NCBI RefSeq assembly: GCF_963576675.1 | Contig: NC_088914.1 | Location: 19,881,001 to 19,945,000, forward strand | DNA length: 64,000 nt | Reading direction: 5' to 3' | Source: Euphorbia lathyris | Lineage: Eukaryota > Streptophyta > Magnoliopsida > Malpighiales > Euphorbiaceae | In this document: in pieces, positions 11,023 to 20,755 of the stretch | Numbering within the stretch: the first letter of the stretch is position 1 | Layout of the letters: every line of letters starts with the position of its first letter | Made by a program: the position numbers and the translations under genes | The notes under the pieces: model-generated | Seen by the model: the letters and a program-made list of their open reading frames with translations, nothing else | What the model was told of the DNA's origin: nothing | The model's database searches: none

Positions 11023-12370
11023 TGTTGGTCCCTTATAGGGTTGCAAGTATAGTTCCAAGGGGGGGGGGGTTAGGAACTATTTAAACTTTTTCGCAACTAG
11101 GGCAGACTTCTTTTTCTAAGGAAAAAAGGTTTTAACAGCGGCGCTGAGTAAACAGCAAGATACTGGCTTAGTCAACTGGTGACTAGGTCAGTTTCTTAGC
11201 TTGAGTCAGGAGATAGCACTTAGAGTCTGTTCCCGAGCTCAGATGTTCAACACGCACAACTCAACTTGACCTCTTTACTTGGTCAGTTTTTGGTTATTTT
11301 AAGCAAGCAATATATATAAGGAGTTAAAGTTAAGAAATACTTTACTCAGTAGATTTATCCAGGTTCGGCTTCTTCTAAGCCTACGTCTTGTCCCCGGAAC
11401 ACGTTCCGAGATTTCGAATCCTCTACTGAGCTCTGAAAAGGTAGAGCCTCAAACCTTTTACAATATTAGCAACTGAGTATGACAAGAGTACCTTCCTCTA
11501 TACCTCTACTCAATCCTAATCTCTTGCTGAGTACTATAACCGAGTACTCAGCCTCTCCTTTCTATCTCTAGAAATGATAAGTGTTTGTCCTATACAATGA
11601 TTTGCTAAGACACTTTAGACGATTGAAATAATCACTCTAGACTTTTACACAAATATATGAATTGTAGTGTAAGATTGCTTTGCTTCTTTGCTTGCAGAAC
11701 TTGTGTAGAAATTTGGTCAGCGTAATGGCTTGATCAAGTTCTGTGTCGAATGAAGCTTCTGATGGCACTATTTATAGAGACGTCTGGGCATCGGTCATTT
11801 CGAATTTCGAAATAACAGTTGGAGGCAAACGTCTTCCTGTCGTTGTCATCCTGACTTGCTCAGAGGTCTTGGCCAATCAGATTTACGTATCTTCTGTCCT
11901 TGGTCAGCTTTTGGTCAGCTCGGCAGAGTGTCTCTCCATTTGTGGTAATGTCAACTAGACAGCATACTGTGTCGTCTGAACTTTACCCAAAGAGGAAATA
12001 CTTTGTCTGGAAGTTTTCCTTAGCCAGCTGCTGTCTTGTACGTTTGTCGAATCTACTCAGCAGCTTCATCTTGAAGTTGTTCCCGAAGGTCTTCTAGATC
12101 CTTCTGTTGCTGAGTTGCGTTTTGTCCAAAGCGACAACGTTTTGACAAACGCGGGCCGAGTTGTACTGAGTTGTTTGACTTAGGCTTTGACACTTGTATT
12201 GGGCTTGGGCCTTTTAACTCTTGTGTCTTATAAACAATTTAACTCAACATTGAACAAACACATTAGTAGAATAAATCAAAGCATTTAAACTTAGTGTGTT
12301 TAGAATATGTATTTCAATTATACTTCAACAATTTTGTCAAATCAAAATTATGTGGAAAGGTGTTTCAACA
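11023..12370 (-). repeat. Sirevirus 5' LTR
   Basis: 1348 bp, nearly identical to 948-2294. TATA box on the minus strand at 11777-11768. The 10-bp stem with 7-base loop is also present (near 11524-11550). ORFs inside (11743-11958, 11900-12097) are LTR sequence. Confidence 0.93.
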
Positions 12371-12385
12371 GGTTGTGCTGTATTT

Positions 12386-12505
12386 TTTTTTAATTTAACC
12401 CCCCAAAACGACGTCGTTTTGGGTTGGGGCCAAATTAAAAAAAAACAGCGATTGGGGGGTGAAAATCCCCAATCCCTGCGCAAAGTGGCTTTAAAGCCAC
12501 TTTGC
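12386..12505. repeat. Three consecutive palindromes in the hAT 5' region
   Basis: First, a perfect 22-bp palindrome at 12402-12423 (core AACGACGTCGTT), which extends imperfectly over about 12386-12446. Second, an interrupted stem with arms GATTGGGG and CCCCAATC, about 12449-12474. Third, a perfect 26-bp palindrome at 12480-12505 (core GGCTTTAAAGCC). They sit 120-240 bp upstream of a predicted 5' UTR intron, in what is probably the transposase promoter or subterminal region. Confidence 0.8.
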
Positions 12506-12641
12506 AATTTTCACAAGCTTCGCTGCTCTCCTCCTCCCCCCTCTCCACTATTCTTTAGCTCTCCTCCTCCATTTCCTTTTCTTTTTATTTTCCCTTCATT
12601 TCTTCTTCTAATTACACCAACTAGCCTCTAAATTTCCTAAG

Positions 12642-13011
12642 GTATGTAATTTTTTCCATAAAATTAGGTTAATTTTCATTTATGATTTTTAATTTTTAAT
12701 TTGTTGAATTAATTTGGTGATTTGTTAAATTATTTTAGGGTTTTGATAGTTTAGGGAATTTGTAGGGTTTTGATAGTTTAATTTGTTGAATTAATTTAGG
12801 GTTTTGTTAGTTTAGGGAATTTGTAGGGTTTTGATAGTTTAATTTGTTGAATTAATTTAGGGTTTCGATTTAGGAATTTTAGTTTAGGGTTTTTATAGTT
12901 TATGGAATTTGAATTAATTTGTAGAATAAATTTAGATTCTTTAATTTAGTGATTTTGATTTGAGGATTTAATTTAGTGATTTTGATTTGTGCCATATTTT
13001 TTTTAATGTAG
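12642..13011 (+). other. Predicted 5' UTR intron of the hAT transposase gene
   Basis: Donor GGTATGTAA at 12641 and acceptor TTTTAATGTAG ending at 13011, 12 bases before the ATG at 13024. The intron is T-rich and contains short tandem repeats of AGGGTTTTGATAGTTTA and related words (about 12735-12900). A CT-rich leader (about 12530-12620) precedes it. Inferred from splice consensus only. Confidence 0.45.
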
Positions 13012-13023
13012 AACTACAAAAAT

Positions 13024-15603
13024 ATGGATAAATTTGTTATCAGATTAAAGAGAAATCCAAATGAATCATCCTCGGGTAGTAATCCGGTTGAGCAAGAAAG
13101 TGATAAAAGAGTTCGTGTTGAACCAGAAATATCAGATGAACTTATTGGTGATCCGGGACAATGCATACCAATTGATTTATATCCTTTCAATATGAGAGAT
13201 TCAATGAGGAGACGATACTTGGCTAAAGGCCCTTCTCAACCTAGTGGACACAACTTCCCGATGTCTGGTGTTGGTAAAGGTAATAGAAGGAAGTTTCAAT
13301 ACAAATGGTTTGAGAAGTTTCATTGGTTAGAATATAGTGTATCTAAAGATGCTGCATTTTGTTTACATTGTTATTTGTTTGCAAGTGGTAACAAATTTGA
13401 GGATAGTGCTTTTACACAAATTGGTTTTAAAAATTGGAAAAAAGCTTTAGCATGCTTTGTTTTGCATGAAGTAGGTGCTTTTAGTTCACACCATTATGCT
13501 AAAAATAAGATTGATCAATACAAAAATCAAAGAGGGAATGTGGATCATATGATAGTAGCAAAATGTTCAGTACGGGAGGCTGAATATCGCATTAGGTTAA
13601 CTGTAGTTGTACATGTTATTCAATATCTTTTGGAGGCAGGTGTGGCATTTCGGGGACATGATGAGTCGGAATCATCAACACGACCGGGCAATTTTCTTTT
13701 ACTAGTCAAATGGTACTGTATGCGAGATGAAGGTGTAAGGAAGGTAATGAAATTAAATGCTCCAGGTAACAATCAATTGACTTGTCATACGATTCAAACG
13801 GAAATTATAGAAGCTTGTGCTTTAGAGAGTAAAAAAATTATTCTCAATGAGATTGGGGATAAATTCTTTAATGTTTTGATTGATGAGGCCCGAGATTGCT
13901 CAGTTAAAGAGCAGATGGCCGTGGTTTTGAGATTTGTAAATGATCATGGAGAAGTGATTGAACGGTTTCTTGGATTAGTGCATGTTCGTGAGACATCTGC
14001 TCAATGTTTGAAAAAAGCGCTTGATGCATTCTTTGCTGTGAATAGATTATCAAATACGAGGGTTAGAGGTGACGGGTATGATGGGGCTTCTAATATGTCT
14101 GGTCAGTTTCATGGATTAAAAGCACTCATTTTAAATGAAAACAAGCATGCACATTATATTCACTGTTATGCTCACCAACTTCAATTAGTTGTTGTTGCTG
14201 CTGCAAGGGATTGTCGACCAGTGAGTGACTTTTTTTATTATGTTCCTATCATTGTGAATATTGTTGGTGTTTCATGTAAAAGAAAGGATGCTCTTCTACA
14301 ATTGCATCATGAGAAAGTAGTACAACGAATAGAAAACAATGAAATTTCTACAGGAAAGGGCAAGAATTAAGAAATAAATTTAACTCGCCCAGGTGATACA
14401 CGTGGGGGTTCTCACTACAGAACGATAAATCGTCTTTTTGACATGTGGGATTCGGTGATAGAAGTGCTTTCAGCAGTATCAAATGATGGTACTGATAAAC
14501 AAAGTCGAGGTACTTCTGATAGTTTGGCTAAGAAAATGTGGGATTTTGAATTTGTGGTTGTTGGAAAGTTGATGGGATTTCTATTGGGGCTTACAAATGG
14601 ACTATCCCACTTCTTACAAGTTAAGAATCAAGACATAGTTAGTGCTATGCGCATGATTCAAATGGTGAAAAATGGCTTGCGGGAATTTAGGGAAGATGGT
14701 TGGGAGAAGTTGTTAAAAGAAGCCACTGAATTTTGTCAAGCACGAGAGATACCTGTGCCTAATATGGGAGATCCCATTCAATGTCGTGTTAGACAACTTA
14801 TTGATGGATTTCAAAAGACTTATCTCCACCGTTATCGTATTGATATCTTCAAAGAGGTACTTGATTTTCTTTATGTTATCTATTAATATAATTATATTTT
14901 CTTGATGACATTAATCTTGATTATATTCTAAATTATTTTTAATTGTACATATGTTAGGCTGTTGATGCTATCATTTCAGAAATGGACAATCGTTTTACAG
15001 AATCAACTTCTGAGTTACTTTTGTGCATATCATGTCTTAATCCTTTAGATTCATTTGCTAAGTTTGATCACGAGAGACTACTTCATCTTGCTAGGTTGTA
15101 TTCAGATGATTTTTCTAGTTGTGATATAACCGAGCTTGACCATCAACTTGGTCTTTACTTTTGTGATATGAGATCAAATAAAGCATTCTCTAGTCTTCAT
15201 GATATTGGCGAGCTTGCAAAAAAGATGGTGGAGATGCGATATCATGAGTTTTTTCGTTTAGTTTATCGACTTATAGAGTTGGCATTAGTCTTGCCTGTTT
15301 CAACAGCTACTGTTGAAAGATGTTTTTCAGCACTTAATATTGTTAAGACGGATTTACGCAACCGGATGGGAGATGAACTTCTCACAAATTGCTTGTTGTG
15401 CTACATTGAGAATATTTCTTCTCACAAATTGCTTGTTGTGCTACATTGAGAATATTTCTTTTAACAGTGTTGAAGATGAAGCCATTTTACAATATTTTCA
15501 AAATTCTGGATCTCGAAGAATAGATTTGCCATCTATCGAGAGCGTGCCCGTTGTCAAAAAAATAGGACATTCTATGAGTTTGAGGGGTAAATTGACAAGT
15601 TGA
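13024..15603 (+). pseudogene. hAT transposase with TTF-type zinc finger, decayed
   Basis: Exon 1 is 13024-14856, a GT-AG intron of 101 bp is 14857-14957, and exon 2 runs from 14958 to about 15600, all in phase. N-terminal TTF-type zinc-finger signature: KWFEKFHWLEYSVSKDAAFC then LHCYLFA. RNase H-like catalytic fold: LIDEARDCSVKEQ (first Asp) and GDGYDGASNMSG (second Asp). C-terminal hAT dimerisation segment: PVSTATVERCFSALNIVKTD with a following LRNRMGDELL. Damage: in-frame TAA at 14368-14370 and an exact 40-bp tandem duplication (15381-15420, 15421-15460) that shifts the end into another frame (FNSVEDEAILQYFQNSGSRR). The last codons run into the terminal inverted repeat. The family is ZMYM1-like in databases; this copy is a transposon and not a host gene. 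It cannot make full-length protein. Confidence 0.88.
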
Positions 15604-15713
15604 GAGGGTGAGAAATACCACTTTTATGGAGTTAAGAGGGTAAATAGGACATTCGATAAGTTGTGGGGTAAAATGACCAATTTGGACAAGGAGACTAGGA
15701 GAGCATTAGACCT
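15562..15713. repeat. Right terminal inverted repeat of the TIR element
   Basis: Reverse complement of the 307-515 repeat: one full unit plus a partial unit in which the GACCAATTTGG portion is shortened. It ends CATTAGACC before TAATAAAAA. Confidence 0.7.
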
Positions 15714-15721
15714 AATAAAAA

Positions 15722-16341
15722 ACTATTTTAATGAAAAACTAACTCTTTATAAAGATTATCTAATCAAAACTAATTAATCTTTAGGGATGGAAAAACCAAT
15801 TATTTAAATACAAAAAGCCCAAAGATAATCCCTAAAAATCTGCCAAAATATTCTGCATGATTTTTATTTGAATTTGAACTCTTGAGTAGTTTCAATGAAT
15901 CTCGTCAAAAAAGCTGAGTCCAATAAATCTGGTCAGAAATGCTCCTGATTTTGAACCTTAAAAAGGACAACATTTATCTCTAAAAAATCTACACATAATC
16001 TCATAAAATATTATTTTGATAATTCACCCAAAATTAATTAATTATCCTACTAAAATCCTTTTTAATTACCAAGTCAAATTTGATATATTTTTTGTCGGTT
16101 AATTTTTAAGTTTTGGGTACAGATAAAGCTCAAAATAACATATAGAAGATTAATTTATTAAAAGTGATAAAATACTTGGCAAAAATTAGGAATATTTAAT
16201 AAAAAGCTAAAAAAGTAATTAAAAACCTAAAATTGACAAAACAATGATAAATTACTATTAAAGCAAATAAAAAGATAATAAAAAGTACAAAATAATCCCT
16301 AAAAACCGTACTAAAATATAAGGGTTTTTTTTATTCCTATC
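15722..16341 (-). repeat. Right half of the old LTR
   Basis: AT-rich DNA that continues the text style of 200-298 (AATGAAAAACTAA repeats) and ends AAAAACCGTACTAAAATA ... ATTCCTATCA. This parallels the end of the LTR at 63694 (AAAAACCGT ... ACCCCTATCA). No ORF. Bases 16342-16432 are unassigned flank. Confidence 0.4.
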
Positions 16342-16432
16342 ACAACCCGATGACTTACACGGTAAGTATAAACAAAATTGATCTCTAAAAAACGAGCCTT
16401 AAATCTTTGACATCCTCTATACTGATGCAAAT

Positions 16433-16890
16433 CAGGGTTGTGCATCGGTTCAAAACCGAATATCGAAATTACTAAAAGAATTTACACCGACACCGAACCA
16501 AATAACATATGAAATCGAAATATTCAGATCAGTTCGGTTTTAAACCAAACAAACCGAATTTAATTAAAAAATAAAAACAATAAATAAAAATCATTATATT
16601 TCATTATTAAATTTACCTCAATAATAAAAAATTTGAAATACTTTCAAAATATATTCATATTAGCTTATTATCTCAGCAAACTTGAAAATTCAAATATATG
16701 TGTATACATATATAAAATAATATAAAATATGTGTAATTCGATACGGTTCGGGTTTTTATATTTTTTTTATCAAACCGAACCGAATACCGAAATGCATCAA
16801 AAATTAAAACCGATACCGACCCAAAGTGTCAAAATAACCGAATTCAATCGGTTCGGTATACGATTTAAACGGCACCGATGCATACTCGTA
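16433..16890. mobile_element. Non-autonomous hAT-type MITE, 458 bp
   Basis: Flanked by a perfect 8-bp TSD ATGCAAAT (16425-16432 and 16891-16898). The ends are inverted repeats sharing TGCATCGGT (CAGGGTTGTGCATCGGT at left; the right end reads ACCGATGCATACTCGTA). Subterminal CGGTTCGGT and AACCGAA words repeat through both halves. The 8-bp TSD and TIR style indicate hAT. No coding capacity. Confidence 0.8.
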
Positions 16891-16898
16891 ATGCAAAT

Positions 16899-17253
16899 AA
16901 AGAGATGAGAAACTACATTCATAAACTCTATACTAATCTTAGAACCCATCTCCATAATCACTCGGCAAAACTTTTCATCCGAAGTCAATTGAGGCCAAAA
17001 TAGAGGATGATCTTCATATCTTGTTCAATAGCCAAAACACTAAAGATTGGACGGTTATATTTAATATGGACCATTTTATTTTAATAAACATCATCGTATA
17101 CTCGACATCAGTAACCCCACTACAGTTCATTGTCACTTCCAAAGAATTTTCATGGGAAACCACCCAAACAAAGCTGCGAATTCCTACACTGTACAATGCA
17201 TGTGTAATACGATCTATTTCTACAATTTTGTATATATACTAATTTCGGCTTAT
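16899..17253. other. Unassigned segment with a short minus-strand ORF
   Basis: A minus-strand reading frame (17228-17014) runs for about 60-70 codons (SVGIRSFVWVVSHENSLEV). I do not recognise it and see no neighbouring exons. It could be a gene relic or chance. Confidence 0.2.
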
Positions 17254-17261
17254 TGAGTACC

Positions 17262-17693
17262 CAATGGCGAATACAGGTTGCTCGGTTGCACGACCGATTT
17301 TACACGTGGTATGTAATTTTTTATTTTTTTTTTACTAAATCGGTGTCTAATAGAACAAATTCGGATTTAGAGAGAGCCTAGTAGGTGGAAAAAAATTAGA
17401 AATTTAGATTTAAGAAAGACCTAACATGCAAAAAAAAAAAAAAAAAGAAATTTGGATTTAATAGGACCTAACAAGCCAAAAAAAAATTAGAAATTTAGAA
17501 TTAGAGATGGCCTAACAAGCCCAAAAAAATTGAAATTTTAGATTTAGAGAAGACTTAATGGGATATGGGCCAATTTTGGGGTACTAATACAGTACTCGAG
17601 CTAAATTTCTTGGCAACAAGAGGACCGAAACTACTCGTGGCTATGATGATTCCGGCGGTCGGAAGAAGCCCGGGCCCCCTGTCTCCGCCCCTG
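17262..17693. mobile_element. hAT-type MITE with CAGGGGCGGA-like terminus, 432 bp
   Basis: Perfect 8-bp TSD TGAGTACC (17254-17261 and 17694-17701). Left terminus CAATGGCGAATACAGG, right terminus reverse complement CAGGGGCGGAGACAGG (12 of 16 match). The interior has about four degenerate copies of a 55-60 bp unit (AGAAATTTAGATTTA ... GACCTAACAAGCC). No ORF. Its ends resemble the sequence at 745, so it may depend on that hAT family. Confidence 0.8.
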
Positions 17694-17701
17694 TGAGTAC
17701 C

Positions 17702-18740
17702 GTTTACTAATGTTCTCCCCATGAGTAAAAATTAAAAAAAATGTTTAATACGGTTCATGACTTAAAATAAAAATAAAAAATTTGAAAAGTTAAATTTGTT
17801 TGGTAACATTTTTACATAGAATTATATTTTTGATTTTTTTAAATCATTATTATTTTTTTGAATCACATTATTTTCAAAAATTGCTTTGTTAAACATTTAT
17901 TTTCCTTCCTAAATAAAGAAGATTTAAATGATTTTAAAATTAAAAATTAAACAATGAAAATTGTTTAGAATATCATTCATTTTTAAAATTTTATATTTTT
18001 GACATTGATTTTATTTTTTAACTTACTATGTTTATTTGTTATTTTTTTTTTTTGCAAGATTTGGATTTGTATTTAGTTGTCTCAAACTAACAGTATCAAC
18101 ATAAAAATAATTAGTTTTGGTAACAATGAGGATTTGAGTCCCGAAAATCACAACGGTTATATTTACAATATTCCTTTATACAGTATTAGTAATATTAATG
18201 TATTTTATGTTGGCTTCTCACCCCGACACTGGTGTTTATATTATTATGGGTTTTGGTCCCATTTTTCACACCTATTTGATATATATTTTTAATAAATATA
18301 TCTTATTGTAAACATGATCCTACCTTCAAATCCAACCAAAAACTAATAATTAATACCTGCATTTTAACTTATATACACTCACAATAACTAAGAATCCACA
18401 TAAATTCTTTAGGAATCCACCTGAAATTGATATCTATGCTATCTATGCTGAAAGAATTCAGTACTGTTTACACCATAAATTAGCTAGTTAGTTTCTATAT
18501 ATTTTTCCCAAGTGATTTCTGCCTTTTAATTCTAAATATAAGATAAAAAAAAATGTTTTTAAATATTTTAAAGCTTAAATTGAGAGATTTTGCTTCATTT
18601 CTCACAATACATTTTTTTGAAAAAATATAAAAGTGTATGTTAAATATTTAAAATAATAAAATTGAAGTTTAGGATAGTATATGAAAAGATGATGAGGTTT
18701 TAGACTATAAGAAAAAGTTAGATTTCTTTTAAGTGGGGTT
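17702..18740. other. AT-rich intergenic DNA
   Basis: No gene, repeat structure or RNA recognised. Long A/T runs. The ORF at 18077-18292 has no codon-level support. Confidence 0.6.
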
Positions 18741-18750
18741 AGGGTTACAA

Positions 18751-18893
18751 TTAGCATTGTCGTTTCTCCTATATACATAACCCCCACGCCGCAGCAAAGA
18801 TTCTCAAATGTTGCATTCTTATAAGTAAAAACTCAACAATTTAAGTTAGCACTGTCGTTTCTCCTATATAAACCCCCCACCCACAGCACCAAA
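18751..18893 (+). promoter_or_regulatory. Tandemly duplicated core promoter of the bHLH gene
   Basis: Two copies of a segment of about 45 bp: 18751-18800 (AGCATTGTCGTTTCTCCTAT then ATACATAACCCCCAC ... CAGCA) and 18847-18893 (AGCACTGTCGTTTCTCCTAT then ATAAACCCCCCAC ... CAGCA). The downstream copy keeps a good TATA box (CCTATATAAA, about 18865-18874), 63 bp before the ATG. The upstream copy has a weaker TATATA. A short CT-rich leader (TCTCTCTCTCACTG) follows. Confidence 0.65.
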
Positions 18894-18936
18894 TATAACT
18901 TCTGGATCTCTCTCTCACTGTTTCACTGATTAACCA

Positions 18937-19621
18937 ATGGAACGTCCAACAGTTAATAACAGAACTCTGCGAAACATAAGAGAGAGAGATCGAAGAATCC
19001 ACATGAGGAATCAACTTTCAAATCTTGCTTCTGTTCTTCCCAACCAATCTAAGGTATTAATAACGTTTCTGCTTTTCGTGTCCATGTCCGTGTCCGTGTC
19101 CGGTTTTAATGGAACTGATGTGCATGAATTTGTTTTCAGATGTCAGTGAATAATCTGGTAGATGAAGCTACGAGTCATATCAAGAAGATGAAAAGGAGAA
19201 TAGATCAACTTGAGCTAAGAAGGATACAAGCAAAACAAGAATATAATAATGATCCCTCCAGTTCATCAGATTCAGGTTTACCAATTCTAAAGATAAGTAG
19301 TAGTGATTTTACTGGTCTTGAAGTGAATTTGATTACTGGCTCCTCTAAAAAATTCAAGTTACATCAAGTTATCCAAATTCTTCAAGAGGAAGGTGCTCAA
19401 GTTACAAGCTGTTCTTCCACCCTAAAATCTGATGATCATCTTTTCATATACACAATTATATCTCAGGTTCTTATACAAAATCTCTTTATTAATTGGATTA
19501 CACATGTGAAATTGATTATGTAATATGAATTTTCTGACTATCTTTGCAGCCAATGTGTTCTAGAATCGGAATAGAGACCGAGAAAATTGCTGAGAGATTA
19601 CAAGCGTTGATTTGCAGTTAG
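18937..19621 (+). CDS. bHLH transcription factor, three exons, 171 aa
   Basis: The only convincing host gene. Exons 18937-19053, 19140-19466 and 19550-19621; GT-AG introns 19054-19139 and 19467-19549, both phase 0, giving 39+109+23 residues and a TAG stop. The basic region and helix 1 (NIRERDRRIHMRNQLSNLAS, residues about 13-32) keep the ERxRR DNA-contact core but not the usual His. The first intron falls in the loop. Helix 2 is VNNLVDEATSHIKKMKRRID. The rest resembles the conserved C-terminal, ACT-like part of bHLH162/bHLH36-type plant factors (LEVNLITGSSKKFKLHQVIQ then ILQEEGAQV; ending AERLQAL). It probably acts as a dimer at E-box DNA in the nucleus. The frame is intact and the promoter is plausible. 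Which member it is cannot be settled here, and transposons on both sides may affect expression. Confidence 0.85.
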
Positions 19622-19883
19622 AAGTTCTAATTTTAATTTGCCCCGTCTCTTTCAATTGGTAGCAGAAAATGTGTCTATAAAGCATTTTAAGCTTTTGAAT
19701 TAATTACTAGTTGATTCACGATATGTAAGTGATTATTGTATTATTATGTTTTTTAAGATGTTTTCAAGAATTGAAAGAGTTTCCGAAATTGTATATGTAC
19801 TGTCTTTTTCTCACTCTTTTATACGTTATCCTTTTATCACTTGATTGGTTCAGAATCAAACATTATTGTGTCAAGTTTCAGTC
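19622..19883 (+). other. Probable 3' UTR and downstream flank of the bHLH gene
   Basis: Directly after the stop codon. T-rich with several AATTAA/AATAAA-like words but no single convincing polyadenylation site. The short ORF at 19729-19914 is not supported. Confidence 0.4.
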
Positions 19884-20500
19884 AAGGAACTTGAGTGAAA
19901 GAAAGGTTGGATAAAGAAAACCTAATGCGCCCGCAATCCATAATTTTTATGTTATATAATCACGTTCTATATTATAAGTAATACTTTTAACTATCTTGGA
20001 GGCTGCTCGGGACTGAAAAGGGTGTTCCGGCGGGTCGGAGGGTCGGCTGACTCTCCCCGCTCCCTCTGGCTCCGCCCCTGTCCTTACACCTACCGTGACA
20101 TGTTTGCGGACGAACACATGCAGGATACTCGTAGAGCTCGGATCAATTTATGTGAGTCTGAGAAAGGGCTAATAGGTTGTGTTGATGGCGATTCTTTGTA
20201 ATTCTCTGGTATTACTATTGCCTCAGAATTGGTAGAAAGAATGGTCTCAGGCTTGGTCTAGTGCTTTGATTGTTAAAATTCTAGGACGAAACGTGGGTTA
20301 CATCGCTCTCCGAAACTGTGGTACAAAGATATGGAAAACTAAAGGGGGCTTTACTATGATAGACATCGGTCATAGCTTCCATTTGGTTAATTTTGATTCT
20401 GCTAATCACGCAAAAAAACCCACAGATACCGATCTACAAAAATGTGAAATCATAGAGATTTTATTTGAAATTAACTATTTTTATTATTTTCTTTGAAGCT
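19884..20500 (+). repeat. Duplicated segment, copy A part 1 (paralogue of 59183-59600)
   Basis: From AAGGAACTTGAGTGAAAG onward this matches 59183-59600 with interruptions. Shared words include GACGAACACATGCAGGATAC and TTGCCTCAGAATTGGTAGAA. In copy A, 19935-20080 replaces the B sequence and ends CTGGCTCCGCCCCTG, the right terminus of a hAT-type element whose left end I could not find. Confidence 0.75.
20095..20430 (+). pseudogene. LINE ORF1 fragment (DUF4283-like)
   Basis: Across frames the translation gives FADEHMQDTRRARINLCESE, then LIGCVDGD, then ALIVKILGRNVGYIALRN, KIWKTKGGFTMIDIG and FHLVNFDSANHAKK. The last blocks match the plant LINE ORF1 DUF4283 pattern (W.k.LIVK.LGR.igY..L ... iiDlg..fflv.F). 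At least one frameshift. A second decayed copy is at 59310-59600. Confidence 0.6.
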
Positions 20501-20549
20501 TGAAATATATACAACATAAACTCATTTTATCATATGTTGAAATTCTATT

Positions 20550-20714
20550 TATTGGAACTATTATACATTTACCATTCTACCCTTTGTATTTTTAGGTCTT
20601 ATTTCTGTCTTTCATTTGTAATCGCTGCTCCTATAAAGTGCAGCCTCTGACTCTGTTTTCATTAATGAGAAATATCTGATTCTCAAGTTCTCTAAATACT
20701 CTCTAGTTTCTTTA
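20550..20714 (+). repeat. 5' LTR of the young copia element
   Basis: 165 bp. A TATA-like CCTATAAAGTGC lies near 20630-20641, leaving a very short transcribed part (R-U5 of roughly 50-70 bp). Identical to 25279-25443. Confidence 0.93.
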
Positions 20715-20726
20715 TGGTATCAGAGC
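20715..20726 (+). promoter_or_regulatory. Primer binding site, initiator Met tRNA
   Basis: TGGTATCAGAGC directly abuts the 5' LTR, a perfect copy of the usual plant copia PBS. Confidence 0.93.
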
Positions 20727-20755
20727 TTATGGTGTAATTGATCGATCCTTGCTAC

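Larger units (their letters stand above)
948..12370 (-). mobile_element. Sirevirus-like Ty1/copia retrotransposon with an extra ORF
   Basis: A complete LTR element in minus orientation: 5' LTR 11023-12370, PBS 11009-11020, gag 10960-9221, pol 9215-6087 (protease, integrase, RT, RNase H order), extra ORF 5624-2787, polypurine tract 2295-2308, 3' LTR 948-2294. The 5-bp TSD GGTTG (943-947 and 12371-12375) shows the insertion is undisturbed. LTRs begin TGTTGG and end CAACA. By eye they differ at roughly 20 sites in 1347 bp. A long gag with several zinc knuckles and an ORF between pol and the 3' LTR are sirevirus traits. Gag and pol carry nonsense codons, so this copy is not autonomous. Confidence 0.93.
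307..15713 (+). mobile_element. TIR DNA transposon carrying a hAT transposase, interrupted by a sirevirus
   Basis: The ends are inverted repeats of roughly 150-200 bp. Left: about 307-515. Right: about 15562-15713. Both are built from a degenerate unit of about 100 bp containing CCAAATTGGTCATTTTA, present about twice on the left and about 1.3 times on the right. The outermost bases align as GATCCAATGTTCT (left) and GGTCTAATGCTCT (right, reverse complement). TAATAAAAA flanks both ends (298-306 and 15713-15721), giving an 8-9 bp target duplication in low-complexity DNA. A hAT transposase pseudogene lies at 13024-15603 and a copia element is inserted at 948-12370. A caution: CAGAGGCGGAGGCAG at 745 looks like a hAT terminus, so the transposase may belong to a second element starting at 745 inside a longer TIR element. 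Confidence 0.55.

Noticed and set aside
13024..15603. Host ZMYM1-like zinc-finger gene
   Set aside because: RNase H-like transposase motifs and hAT dimerisation domain, terminal inverted repeats nearby, a nonsense codon and a 40-bp duplication all indicate a dead transposase.
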